Position numbers and translations under genes: made by a program. Positions 57,488 to 64,000 of a DNA stretch of 64,000 nucleotides are shown piece by piece. The notes under the pieces were generated by a model, which saw nothing but the letters and a program-made list of their open reading frames with translations, made no database searches and was not told the DNA's origin. The stretch's first letter is position 1. Each line of letters starts with the position of its first letter. Source of the DNA: JAWAFC01 sp038890815 (lineage in GTDB: Archaea; Micrarchaeota; Micrarchaeia; Burarchaeales; JACRGF01); the NCBI GenBank assembly GCA_038890815.1, contig JAWAFC010000005.1, positions 62,001-126,000 on the forward strand. Reading direction: 5' to 3'.

Positions 57488-57497
57488 ATTTAAAAAC
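57488..57497 (-). promoter_or_regulatory. TATA-like element for the pilin pair
   Basis: ATTTAAAAAC-type element about 33 bp before ATG 57459, giving a very short leader. Confidence 0.4.
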
Positions 57498-57507
57498 CTG
57501 TTGTCGG

Positions 57508-58152
57508 CTAGAAAAACAGGAAGAGGAGGGACGCGCCGAGGATGCCGGTGAGCGCGGCCCAGGCCACCCAGTTCCAGGCCAGCACCTTGCTGCCATCGAG
57601 CGGATAGAGTGGAATGAGGTTGAAGAAGCCGAGCCATACATTGATGGAGGCACCCGTGAAAAAGAAATGCGCCACCGAGAAAGAGCCTCTGGGAAGACCG
57701 ACGAGCGTGATGTTTGGCAGCCCAAAGCCGAAGTAGAGAAAGGCTGCTGCCAGGAAAGCTGCTGCCAGTAGCGCGTTGGTCAGCGGGCCGGCCAGCGAGA
57801 TGAGGCCATTCTGCCTTCTCGATAATCTATAGGCGAAAATGTAAGTGGCACCGGGCGCGGCAAAGACAAAGCGAAAGCCCATGAGAGGAAAAAGCAGCAT
57901 GAGCAGCAGACCAGCCGGCCAGGCACGGTATGCCGCGTACATGCCGAACCGCTGCGCGGCGAATTTGTGCGCCAGCTCATGCAGGATGAATCCCATGCCA
58001 GTGGTCAGGAGAATGAGGAGGAAAAAAGAAAGGAAGGCGCCGATCGATAGCGACAGAAAGCCGCGCAGGCCGATCTGAACCATCGCGATGGCCACTGAAA
58101 TTGCGACCACTGAGATGGCAAGATGCTGGAGCTCCTCGTCATCAAAGAGCAA
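57508..58152 (-). CDS. Site-2 protease-like membrane zinc metalloprotease (M50)
   Basis: A 214-residue intramembrane protease with about six helices. The zinc motif HELAH lies at residues 58-62 in GMGFILHELAHKF, and NLIPLYPLDGSKV supplies the third ligand Asp region. The enzymes cut transmembrane substrates, often to release regulators. No PDZ or CBS domain is present. TTG 58152 follows the stop of the preceding small membrane protein gene with no gap, so the unit with CDC48 is translationally linked. It may act with CDC48 in membrane protein turnover. Confidence 0.85.
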   Translation of the reverse strand: MLFDDEELQHLAISVVAISVAIAMVQIGLRGFLSLSIGAFLSFFLLILLTTGMGFILHELAHKFAAQRFGMYAAYRAWPAGLLLMLLFPLMGFRFVFAAPGATYIFAYRLSRRQNGLISLAGPLTNALLAAAFLAAAFLYFGFGLPNITLVGLPRGSFSVAHFFFTGASINVWLGFFNLIPLYPLDGSKVLAWNWVAWAALTGILGASLLFLFF

Positions 58153-58554
58153 TCACACCACCTTTATGTCGAAGGGCTTCTGCACCACACGCGCCCTGGC
58201 AGGCGTGAAGATGCCCGAGTAGCTGACTATCTCGCACGCAATCTCGGTGCCATCAGGAAAGCCCACCCTAATGATGCCACCGGCCCGGCCAGACTCAAGC
58301 GCCACGCCGTTCTTAACAGCGAAGCCCACGATGGGGATGCTTTCATCCTCTGCAAAGACCAGCACATCATCGCCCCGCCTCACCCCCCTCAGATGGGGAT
58401 AGATAAGAGGGGAGAGCAGCGAGGCGCCGAGCGCAGCCGCGAGGAGCTTTGCCAGAAGGTCGAGCGATGCGCCCGGCAACGCGGCATAGGCGAGCAACGC
58501 GAGCGCTACAGTTAGCAGCAGCGTTTTCAGAAACACCCCAAAGCGTGCCAGCAT
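58153..58554 (-). CDS. Two-helix membrane protein with C-terminal beta domain
   Basis: A 133-residue protein with two N-terminal hydrophobic helices (residues 8-25 and 33-50) and a cytoplasmic or exported beta-rich domain (GDDVLVFAEDESIPIVGFAV, then ALESGRAGGIIRVGF). It recalls the small OB-like domain of NfeD-type proteins, but I cannot confirm that. It starts 4 bp after the CDC48 stop and abuts the M50 gene, so it probably works with both. Confidence 0.55.
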   Translation of the reverse strand: MLARFGVFLKTLLLTVALALLAYAALPGASLDLLAKLLAAALGASLLSPLIYPHLRGVRRGDDVLVFAEDESIPIVGFAVKNGVALESGRAGGIIRVGFPDGTEIACEIVSYSGIFTPARARVVQKPFDIKVV

Positions 58555-58558
58555 GGCA

Positions 58559-61078
58559 TCATCTGTACATGCTTTCCATGCCGGCCTTGAAGCGCTGCAT
58601 CCTCTCGATGTGCTCCTTCGTCACGCTTGGCCGCAGCGAGGCGAGTGCAGCCTCAAAGTGCCGCATGGCAACCGACGTGGCAGCGACATTCTCGCGGATG
58701 GCGTTCATGCCCGCCTCACGGCAGATCCCCTCTATGTCGGCGCCTGTCAGGCCGGCCGTTCTCTTTGCCAGCTCATTCAGGTCAACATCTTTGGCCAACG
58801 GCATGTTGCGGGTATGAACTTTGAATATCTCCAGGCGTGCGCGCTCATCGGGCGGTGGAATTTCGATTATTTTGTCAAAGCGGCCGGCCCTCAGCAGCGC
58901 CGGATCCAGTATGTCGGGGCGGTTGGTTGCGGCCAGCACCACGACGTTTTTGATGTCCTGCACGCCATCCATCTCGGTGAGCAGTGTGTTGACGATGCGC
59001 TCGCTGACACGCGTGCCGGCCTCCTCGGCTCCCCGGTAGGCCGCGATGGCATCGATCTCATCGATGAAGAGGATGCAAGGCGCGGCCATCTTGGCCTTGC
59101 GGAAGAACTCGCGCACTGCCTTCTCGGATTCTCCCACCCATTTCGACAGAAATTCGGGTCCCTTGACAGAGATGAAGTTTGCCTCGCTCTCGGTTGCCAC
59201 GGCCTTGGCCAGCAGCGTCTTGCCCGTGCCGGGCAGGCCGACCAGCAGTATGCCCTTGACCGGCCTGATGCCGATGCGCGTGAATACCTCTGGGTGCCGG
59301 ATGGGGAGCTCGACGGCCTCGCGCAGCTCCCTCTTGACATCCTCCAGCCCGCCCACATCGACCCATCTGACATTGGGGACTTCGGCGAAAACCTCGCGCA
59401 GCGCGCTGGGATGCACCTCGCGCATGGCATTGGCAAAGTCGGTGCGCGTGACCTTCAGCTCCTCGAGCACGTTTGGGGGGATGAACTCCTGCTCGAGGTC
59501 GATTTTGGGCAACACGCGCCGCAGCGCCTTCATGGCAGCCTCCTTGCACAGCGAGGCGATGTCGGCACCCGTATAGCCGTGTGTGGCGGCAGCAAACTCA
59601 TCCAGGAAATGGTCGAGCAGCTCATCCTTAACTTTCTTGTATTCATCCTCAGTGAGCACCTCGCGCAGCGCCTTCTCCACGCCCGCATCGTAGCGCGCCT
59701 CAAGCGCATCGCTCAGGAACTGCTTGAGCTTTTTCCCCTCGCCCTCGCCGAGAACATCGTAGAGGGCCTTCTCGATGTCGCTGTCGTTGCGCGCCCGGCC
59801 AACGAGCTCGAGCAGCTTGGCCTTGCGGGAGGGGTCCGAGATCTCATGCTGCCCGATGAGCTCTTTGAGGTCGGGAAGGTCAACGAGCGCATCGGGGACA
59901 GCCTTGAACAGCTCGCGCAGGCGCTCCTTCTTGCGCTCGTCGATCTTCGTGCTCTCGAGTATGATGCGCTTGTCGTTTATGTACAGCGGCATGTTGCGGG
60001 TGTGGATCTGCAGGATTTCCTTGCGCGCATTGCGGTCGGGCACGCCGATCTCTATCTCGCGGTCAAACCGGCCGGGCCTGCGCAGGGCGGGGTCTATGGC
60101 GTTGGGGCGGTTTGTGGCACCGATGACGATGACCTGCCCACGGCTCTTCAGCCCGTCCATGAGCGACAGCAGCTGGCTCACCATGCGCCGCTCGACCTCG
60201 CCCGTGACCTCCTCCCTCTTCGGCGCGATGGCATCAATCTCATCCATGAAGATGATGGTGGGCGCGTTCTCCTCAGCCTCCTTGAAGAGCTGCCGCAGCC
60301 TCTCCTCACTCTCGCCCACGAATTTTGACACGAGCTCGGGCCCGCCAACCGAGATGAAGTTTGCCTCGCTCTCCGAGGCCACGGCCTTGGCCAGCAGCGT
60401 CTTGCCCGTGCCGGGCGGCCCGTATATCAGCACGCCCTTGGGCGCCTCGATGCCGAGCCTCTCAAAAAGCTCCGGATGGCGCATGGGCAGCTCAACCATC
60501 TCGCGGATTTTCTGAATCTCCTCCTTAAGCCCGCCGATGTCCTCGTAGGAAATGCTGGGGATGCGGCCGCCCTCCTTCATGGGCTCTGTCTTGAGCACGA
60601 TCTCCGTGCTCTCATTGACGATGACAATGCCCTGGGGCTGCACGACGACAGCGGTGAGTGGGAAAGATGTTCCGAAAACCCCGACGAATATCGTGTCGCC
60701 CCTCGTCAGCGCCCGCCCTATGAGCCTCTTCTTGACAAACTGGTCGAAGCCCGGCGAGTACTTCATGGGCTGGGAGGGCGCCAGTATGACCTTCCTGGCC
60801 TCTTTGAGCTCGGCCTTCCTCACAAAAATCTTGTCGCCGATGGCCACGCCCGCGTTCTGCCTCAGATAGCCATCCATGCGGATGATGTTGAGCCCCTCAT
60901 CCTGTGGATGGGCCTGCCACACCACTGCGGCAGTGCTGCGCTTGCCCTTCAGCTCAACGATGTCGCCTGTGGTGACCCCAATCTCCTTTCTCGCCCTGCT
61001 GTCAATGCGCACAAGCCCGCGCCCCACATCGTTTGGGAGCGCCTCGACGACTTTGAGCTCTATGCCTACCCCCGCCAA
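58559..61078 (-). CDS. CDC48/p97-type AAA+ ATPase
   Basis: An 839-residue unfoldase. The N domain (residues 6-165) with the double-psi barrel is typical of archaeal CDC48/VAT. D1 has Walker A GPPGTGKT at 220-227 and Walker B IIFMDEID near 275. D2 has GLPGTGKT at 614-621 and IDEIDA near 673; both have PGRFD-type sensors. Between MPLYINDKR (about 366) and THGYTGADIASL (about 500) D1 carries an insertion of some 125 charged, helical residues before the lid helix. No HbYX proteasome tail is seen (ends SMYR). TTG 61078 is preferred; no ATG fits. Confidence 0.9.
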   Translation of the reverse strand: MAGVGIELKVVEALPNDVGRGLVRIDSRARKEIGVTTGDIVELKGKRSTAAVVWQAHPQDEGLNIIRMDGYLRQNAGVAIGDKIFVRKAELKEARKVILAPSQPMKYSPGFDQFVKKRLIGRALTRGDTIFVGVFGTSFPLTAVVVQPQGIVIVNESTEIVLKTEPMKEGGRIPSISYEDIGGLKEEIQKIREMVELPMRHPELFERLGIEAPKGVLIYGPPGTGKTLLAKAVASESEANFISVGGPELVSKFVGESEERLRQLFKEAEENAPTIIFMDEIDAIAPKREEVTGEVERRMVSQLLSLMDGLKSRGQVIVIGATNRPNAIDPALRRPGRFDREIEIGVPDRNARKEILQIHTRNMPLYINDKRIILESTKIDERKKERLRELFKAVPDALVDLPDLKELIGQHEISDPSRKAKLLELVGRARNDSDIEKALYDVLGEGEGKKLKQFLSDALEARYDAGVEKALREVLTEDEYKKVKDELLDHFLDEFAAATHGYTGADIASLCKEAAMKALRRVLPKIDLEQEFIPPNVLEELKVTRTDFANAMREVHPSALREVFAEVPNVRWVDVGGLEDVKRELREAVELPIRHPEVFTRIGIRPVKGILLVGLPGTGKTLLAKAVATESEANFISVKGPEFLSKWVGESEKAVREFFRKAKMAAPCILFIDEIDAIAAYRGAEEAGTRVSERIVNTLLTEMDGVQDIKNVVVLAATNRPDILDPALLRAGRFDKIIEIPPPDERARLEIFKVHTRNMPLAKDVDLNELAKRTAGLTGADIEGICREAGMNAIRENVAATSVAMRHFEAALASLRPSVTKEHIERMQRFKAGMESMYR

Positions 61079-61107
61079 CGGCTCACCCAGAAATAATAGC
61101 GCAAAAC

Positions 61108-61117
61108 ATATTTTAAG
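61108..61117. promoter_or_regulatory. Shared TATA, CDC48 operon and FN3-like surface protein gene
   Basis: ATATTTTAAG centred at 61113 lies about 35 bp from both TTG 61078 (minus) and TTG 61148 (plus), implying equal leaders of roughly nine bases. Confidence 0.45.
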
Positions 61118-61147
61118 ATTGGCGGAGAGATTTGGGGGGCGATTTCT

Positions 61148-62974
61148 TTGGCTCGCAGACGAGCACCCAGAAGGAAAGTGCGCGTGAGGAAGCCCGCGCG
61201 AGCGGCCAGGAAGGAGTTTTGGCTCGCGCTCGTGCTGCTCGTGCTCGTGCTGGGCCTCCTCCTCAGGCCGCGCATAGAGGAGGTGGTGCGCGCGCCAGAG
61301 CCCCCCACAGGCGCGCTCGCAAAAGTGGATAACCGTAGCATCATTGTGGCCTGGAGCCCATCGCAGGGCGCGGCGGCCTATGCCGTGTATCGCTCTGTCG
61401 CCGGCAGCGAGCCCGTGAGGATTGCCGTTGTGCCGGCGAGCCAGAACTGGTTCAGGGATGAAGGCGCGAGCGAGGGCGCGCTGTACCATTATGCTGTTTT
61501 CGCGCTGGACGCGCTGGGAAGGCAAAGCGCGAGGAGTGCGAATGTCAGCGTGTTGCCCGATTACACCCCGCCACAGGCACTTGAGATAAGGATAAATGAT
61601 GGGGAGGCGTATGCGCGCTCAAGGAAAGTCAACCTATCGCTGTGGGCGAGCGGCGCGATGGCCTGCAGACTTTCTCACAATGGGGTGTGGGGGCCTTTCA
61701 GGCCCTACGCCGGCTCGGCGGAGTTCGAGCTCTCGCCGGGCGATGGCGAGAAGCGTGTATTTTTCCAGTGCGTGGATGAGGCCGGCAATGAGGCCGCGCC
61801 CGTGTCAGCGAGCATCATTCTCGATGAGAACGCGCCATCGGTGAGCATCATCTCGCCCATCGCTGGAGGTGCTTTTCCAGCCGTCTTCAATGCCTCCTTC
61901 TCGGCCAGCGATGCCGTGTCGGCTGTGGTATGGTGCAGCGCAGAAACGGACGGCGAGGTAAGCTGGAGCGGGCGCGTCGAGAGAGGGACGAGCGTGCAGC
62001 ATGAGCTGAGGGTTGGCCATGGCGAGCACTCCTATGCCGTGATGTGCGAAGACGAGGCGGGCTGGAAGGGCAGGGCGGCAGTGAAGTTCAATGCCACGGC
62101 GCCCGCAGCGAGGTATGGCCCGCCGCTCAAGCCTGAGATAGCCATAAACAACGGCGCGCTGTACACCAACGCCTCGGTGGTGACGCTCTACATCAGAGCG
62201 CCCGGCGCCAGCGAGTGCAGGGCGTGGAACGAGGGCGAGCCAAAGGCCGAGGCGCAGTGGGAGCCCTTTGCGCCAATCAGGATTTGGCGGTTGTCGGGTG
62301 GCGATGGTTTCAAAACCGTGCTCGTGGAGTGCAGAAATGCCTATGGCAACAGCCCGACGGGCAGCGATGCGATATACATGGATACCGTGCGGCCTTCGCC
62401 CGTCGATGACCTTGTGGCCAGCCCGGCGCCAGGCGGCGCCATCCGCCTCTCCTGGAGCGCGGTGCGCGATGGGCCGCTCGATGGCATGGGAAGCGGCGTG
62501 GCGGGCTATGAGATTTACAGGGCACACATGCCCTTCTATAGCTATGAGAGAATTGGCTTTGCCAACACGACTACATTCTCGGATAAAAGCGCGGTGAATG
62601 GGGAAAGATACAGCTACAGGGTTTATGCGCTCGACATGGCCGGCAACACAGGGCTGGAGGGGAACGCTGCTGAGGCCACGGCCGATGGCGAGGCGCCCAT
62701 CGTTGTCGTGCGGTCGCCGACGAATGGCGCCAGCTATTTTGGGGGCGTGCAGCTCGCTTTCCTGGCGAGCGATGCGCTCAGCAGGACGCTGTGGTGCCAG
62801 TACGAGCTGGATGGCCGAACACACTATCTCGGGGAAGTGGTGAGCGGCAGCGAGAGCAACGTCACCCTGAATGTCGGGGCCGGCTCGCACGCCATCAGGG
62901 TGATCTGCAGGGATGCTGCCGGAAATGTGGGCGAGGCGAAAGCCATTTCATTTAATGCCTTGCAATATGCTTAG
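61148..62974 (+). CDS. Surface protein with Ig/FN3-like domains
   Basis: A 608-residue protein. A basic N-terminus and a hydrophobic helix (WLALVLLVLVLGLLL) form a signal-anchor. Repeated beta-sandwich modules follow. Two are FN3-like with AAYAVYRSVAG and AGYEIYRAHMP motifs and the YHYAVFALDALGRQS strand. Others are Ig-like with DEAGNEAAP, CEDEAGWKG and CRDAAGNVGE repeats and paired Cys. It is probably an adhesin or wall protein. The start is uncertain: TTG 61148 fits the TATA, while GTG 61178 has AAGGAAA upstream. Confidence 0.7.
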   Translation: MARRRAPRRKVRVRKPARAARKEFWLALVLLVLVLGLLLRPRIEEVVRAPEPPTGALAKVDNRSIIVAWSPSQGAAAYAVYRSVAGSEPVRIAVVPASQNWFRDEGASEGALYHYAVFALDALGRQSARSANVSVLPDYTPPQALEIRINDGEAYARSRKVNLSLWASGAMACRLSHNGVWGPFRPYAGSAEFELSPGDGEKRVFFQCVDEAGNEAAPVSASIILDENAPSVSIISPIAGGAFPAVFNASFSASDAVSAVVWCSAETDGEVSWSGRVERGTSVQHELRVGHGEHSYAVMCEDEAGWKGRAAVKFNATAPAARYGPPLKPEIAINNGALYTNASVVTLYIRAPGASECRAWNEGEPKAEAQWEPFAPIRIWRLSGGDGFKTVLVECRNAYGNSPTGSDAIYMDTVRPSPVDDLVASPAPGGAIRLSWSAVRDGPLDGMGSGVAGYEIYRAHMPFYSYERIGFANTTTFSDKSAVNGERYSYRVYALDMAGNTGLEGNAAEATADGEAPIVVVRSPTNGASYFGGVQLAFLASDALSRTLWCQYELDGRTHYLGEVVSGSESNVTLNVGAGSHAIRVICRDAAGNVGEAKAISFNALQYA

Positions 62975-62982
62975 GTGTTGGC

Positions 62983-63690
62983 TTGAGCGACAGAGTGCGC
63001 AGCGGGATAATTGGGCTCGATGAGCTCATCCAGGGGGGGTTCAAAGAAAAGTCCATCATCATGGTCAGCGGAGATTCGGGGAGTGGAAAAAGCACATTCG
63101 CGGCCCAGTTCATCTACTATGGCGCCAAGGATTACGGCGATCCCGGCATGTACATCTCGTTTGAGGAGCCCAAGAGCCTGTTCTATGAAAACATAAAGGG
63201 GTTTGGGTTCGATTTCGAAAAGCTTGAGAGGGAGAAAAAGCTGGCATTCCTCGAGTATCCACCACAGGAGATAGACCACTTCATGGCCCAGGAGGTTATC
63301 GTGCACGATATTGTGGATGAGCTCGGAGTACGGCGCGTGGTCATAGACAGCATAACCTCATTTGCCCTGCTGTACGAAACTGCCTTCAAGCGAAGGCAAG
63401 AAGTGATGCGCCTCCTGTCAAAGCTCAGAAAATGGGGCTGCACCGTGCTTCTCACCAGCGAATGCGCGACCACCCCACAGGGCCTTCCCAAACCGCGCTT
63501 TGGCATAGAGACCGTCGCTGACGGCCTCATCTATCTGTATGCCATCCGAAGGGGGGATGCGCGCGTGCGCGCGCTCGAGGTCGCCAAACTACGTGGCACG
63601 GCTTTTGAGCCACGGCTCATTCCCATGCGGTTCACCAAGGAGGGCATAGCCATCTATCCAAAAGAGCATGTGTATGAGAGTTTCAGGTAG
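62983..63690 (+). CDS. KaiC/RadA-like RecA-superfamily ATPase
   Basis: A 235-residue single-domain ATPase. Walker A is GDSGSGKST (residues 30-38). VVIDSITSFALL is Walker B-like and a catalytic Glu pair is visible in SFEEPKSLFYENI. SGIIGLDELIQGGFKEKSIIMVSG is typical of archaeal KaiC-like proteins. Their function is varied and usually unknown. TTG 62983 has an AGGTG upstream; it follows the FN3-like gene by 8 bp. Confidence 0.8.
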   Translation: MSDRVRSGIIGLDELIQGGFKEKSIIMVSGDSGSGKSTFAAQFIYYGAKDYGDPGMYISFEEPKSLFYENIKGFGFDFEKLEREKKLAFLEYPPQEIDHFMAQEVIVHDIVDELGVRRVVIDSITSFALLYETAFKRRQEVMRLLSKLRKWGCTVLLTSECATTPQGLPKPRFGIETVADGLIYLYAIRRGDARVRALEVAKLRGTAFEPRLIPMRFTKEGIAIYPKEHVYESFR

Positions 63691-64000
63691 CTACTTTCTC
63701 CTCTCCAGCACGAGCCCCCTTCCCACTGTCCTGAACTCGTTTCCCCCAATGTGCATCAGGTAGCGCAGGGCATCGTGGTCAGCCCTGCCGTTTTTGGTCA
63801 GCGCGCACTCGGCGTGCAGTACTTTGCCGACAACCAATACGTGGTCGGACTCGGGAATTTCGATGATGCGGTGCACGGCGCACTCGAGGAATGTCTTGGC
63901 CTCGGCGATGCGCGGCACCTTCACGCTCTTGCAGGGGGCCAGATGGAGGTTGTTTTTTGTCAGCCGCGCGCTTCTGTCGGGCAGCTTTTCCTCGCAGAAA
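63691..64000 (-). CDS. Flavin reductase-like protein, C-terminal part (partial)
   Basis: The open frame continues past the window end on the minus strand; about 100 residues are visible. LHLAPCKSVKVPRIAEAKTFLECAVH and DHVLVVGKVLHAECALTKNGRADHDALRYL match the FMN-binding split-barrel flavin reductase family (conserved PRI-EA---LEC and D-x-hhhGEV). It may transfer electrons via FMN. The KaiC-like gene ends immediately beside it, convergent with no gap. Confidence 0.75.
   Translation of the reverse strand, partial: FCEEKLPDRSARLTKNNLHLAPCKSVKVPRIAEAKTFLECAVHRIIEIPESDHVLVVGKVLHAECALTKNGRADHDALRYLMHIGGNEFRTVGRGLVLERRK

Noticed and set aside
59600..60000. Insertion in CDC48 D1 considered as an intein
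   Set aside because: It lacks the N-terminal Cys/Ser block and the C-terminal His-Asn motif and is a charged helical segment continuous with the AAA+ fold.
58553..60328. Long plus-strand open frame of about 590 codons opposite CDC48
   Set aside because: It is antisense to a well-conserved AAA+ gene, has no recognisable motif and no promoter, and its length reflects high GC content.
1..64000. tRNA, rRNA, CRISPR arrays, insertion sequences
   Set aside because: Nearly all sequence is coding with gaps mostly under 120 bp. I see no cloverleaf-like stretches, spaced direct repeats, transposase motifs or terminal inverted repeats. A dedicated search for small RNAs would be needed to exclude C/D or H/ACA RNAs.

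Overview
The window looks like a dense, high-GC archaeal chromosome segment, about 66 genes with almost no spacer. Archaeal markers are aRF1, RFC large subunit, CDC48, DNA-binding histones, EndA-like protein, TruD, class III (pilin) signal peptides, a Methanococcus-type S-layer protein, archaetidylinositol-lipid genes and methanopterin-type pterin genes. Many genes have a TATA-like element centred 22-28 bp before an ATG/GTG/TTG start, so leaderless transcription seems common, and many divergent pairs share one AT-rich core. I see no tRNA, rRNA, CRISPR or mobile element. A DPANN-like or deep euryarchaeal lineage such as Diapherotrites/Iainarchaeota fits, but that placement is inference.

Layout. 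1-4.7 kb: serine synthesis and charging (aminotransferase end, serA, serS), a tandem beta-carbonic anhydrase and aRF1. 4.7-19 kb, minus strand: envelope genes (FKBP lipoprotein, a Cys-domain lipoprotein, a 702-residue membrane protein, the S-layer protein), a membrane-embedded double AAA+ ATPase, a histone with an enlarged DNA-binding loop, NUDIX, RFC-L, a lipoprotein and a large surface protein. 19-21 kb: histone-fold/coiled-coil protein divergent from an EndA-like protein lacking the catalytic His, then a multi-zinc protein.

21.1-28.9 kb: a tetrahydromethanopterin-type biosynthesis locus: PTPS-like enzyme, mptA, mptG, dihydropteroate-synthase-like protein, mptE, with DUF1464, AIR-synthase-like, DUF447 and an unknown protein interleaved. 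29-31 kb: inositol-phosphate synthase plus CDP-alcohol phosphatidyltransferase. 31.5-34 kb: hydE-hydG, radical SAM maturases of [FeFe]-hydrogenase, with hydF and the hydrogenase not present here. 34-44 kb: canonical histone, Hef-like helicase with a C-terminal PCNA-binding motif, GTP-dependent dephospho-CoA kinase, pyrG, prs-hxlB-gdt1, flippase and type IA topoisomerase.

44.8-52.4 kb, plus strand: truD then a surface-glycan cluster (GT-C-like membrane protein, three GT2 enzymes, a thioredoxin-like protein without CxxC). 52.4-64 kb: DUF424, trpBA, DUF4870, OBG GTPase, DUF350 protein, two small pilins, an operon of CDC48 with a small membrane protein and a site-2 protease, an Ig/FN3-like surface protein, a KaiC-like ATPase and the end of a flavin reductase gene.

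The most unusual items are the membrane-embedded tandem AAA+ protein beside the S-layer gene, the loop-extended histone, the archaeal hydE-hydG pair and the pterin locus with uncharacterised passengers.
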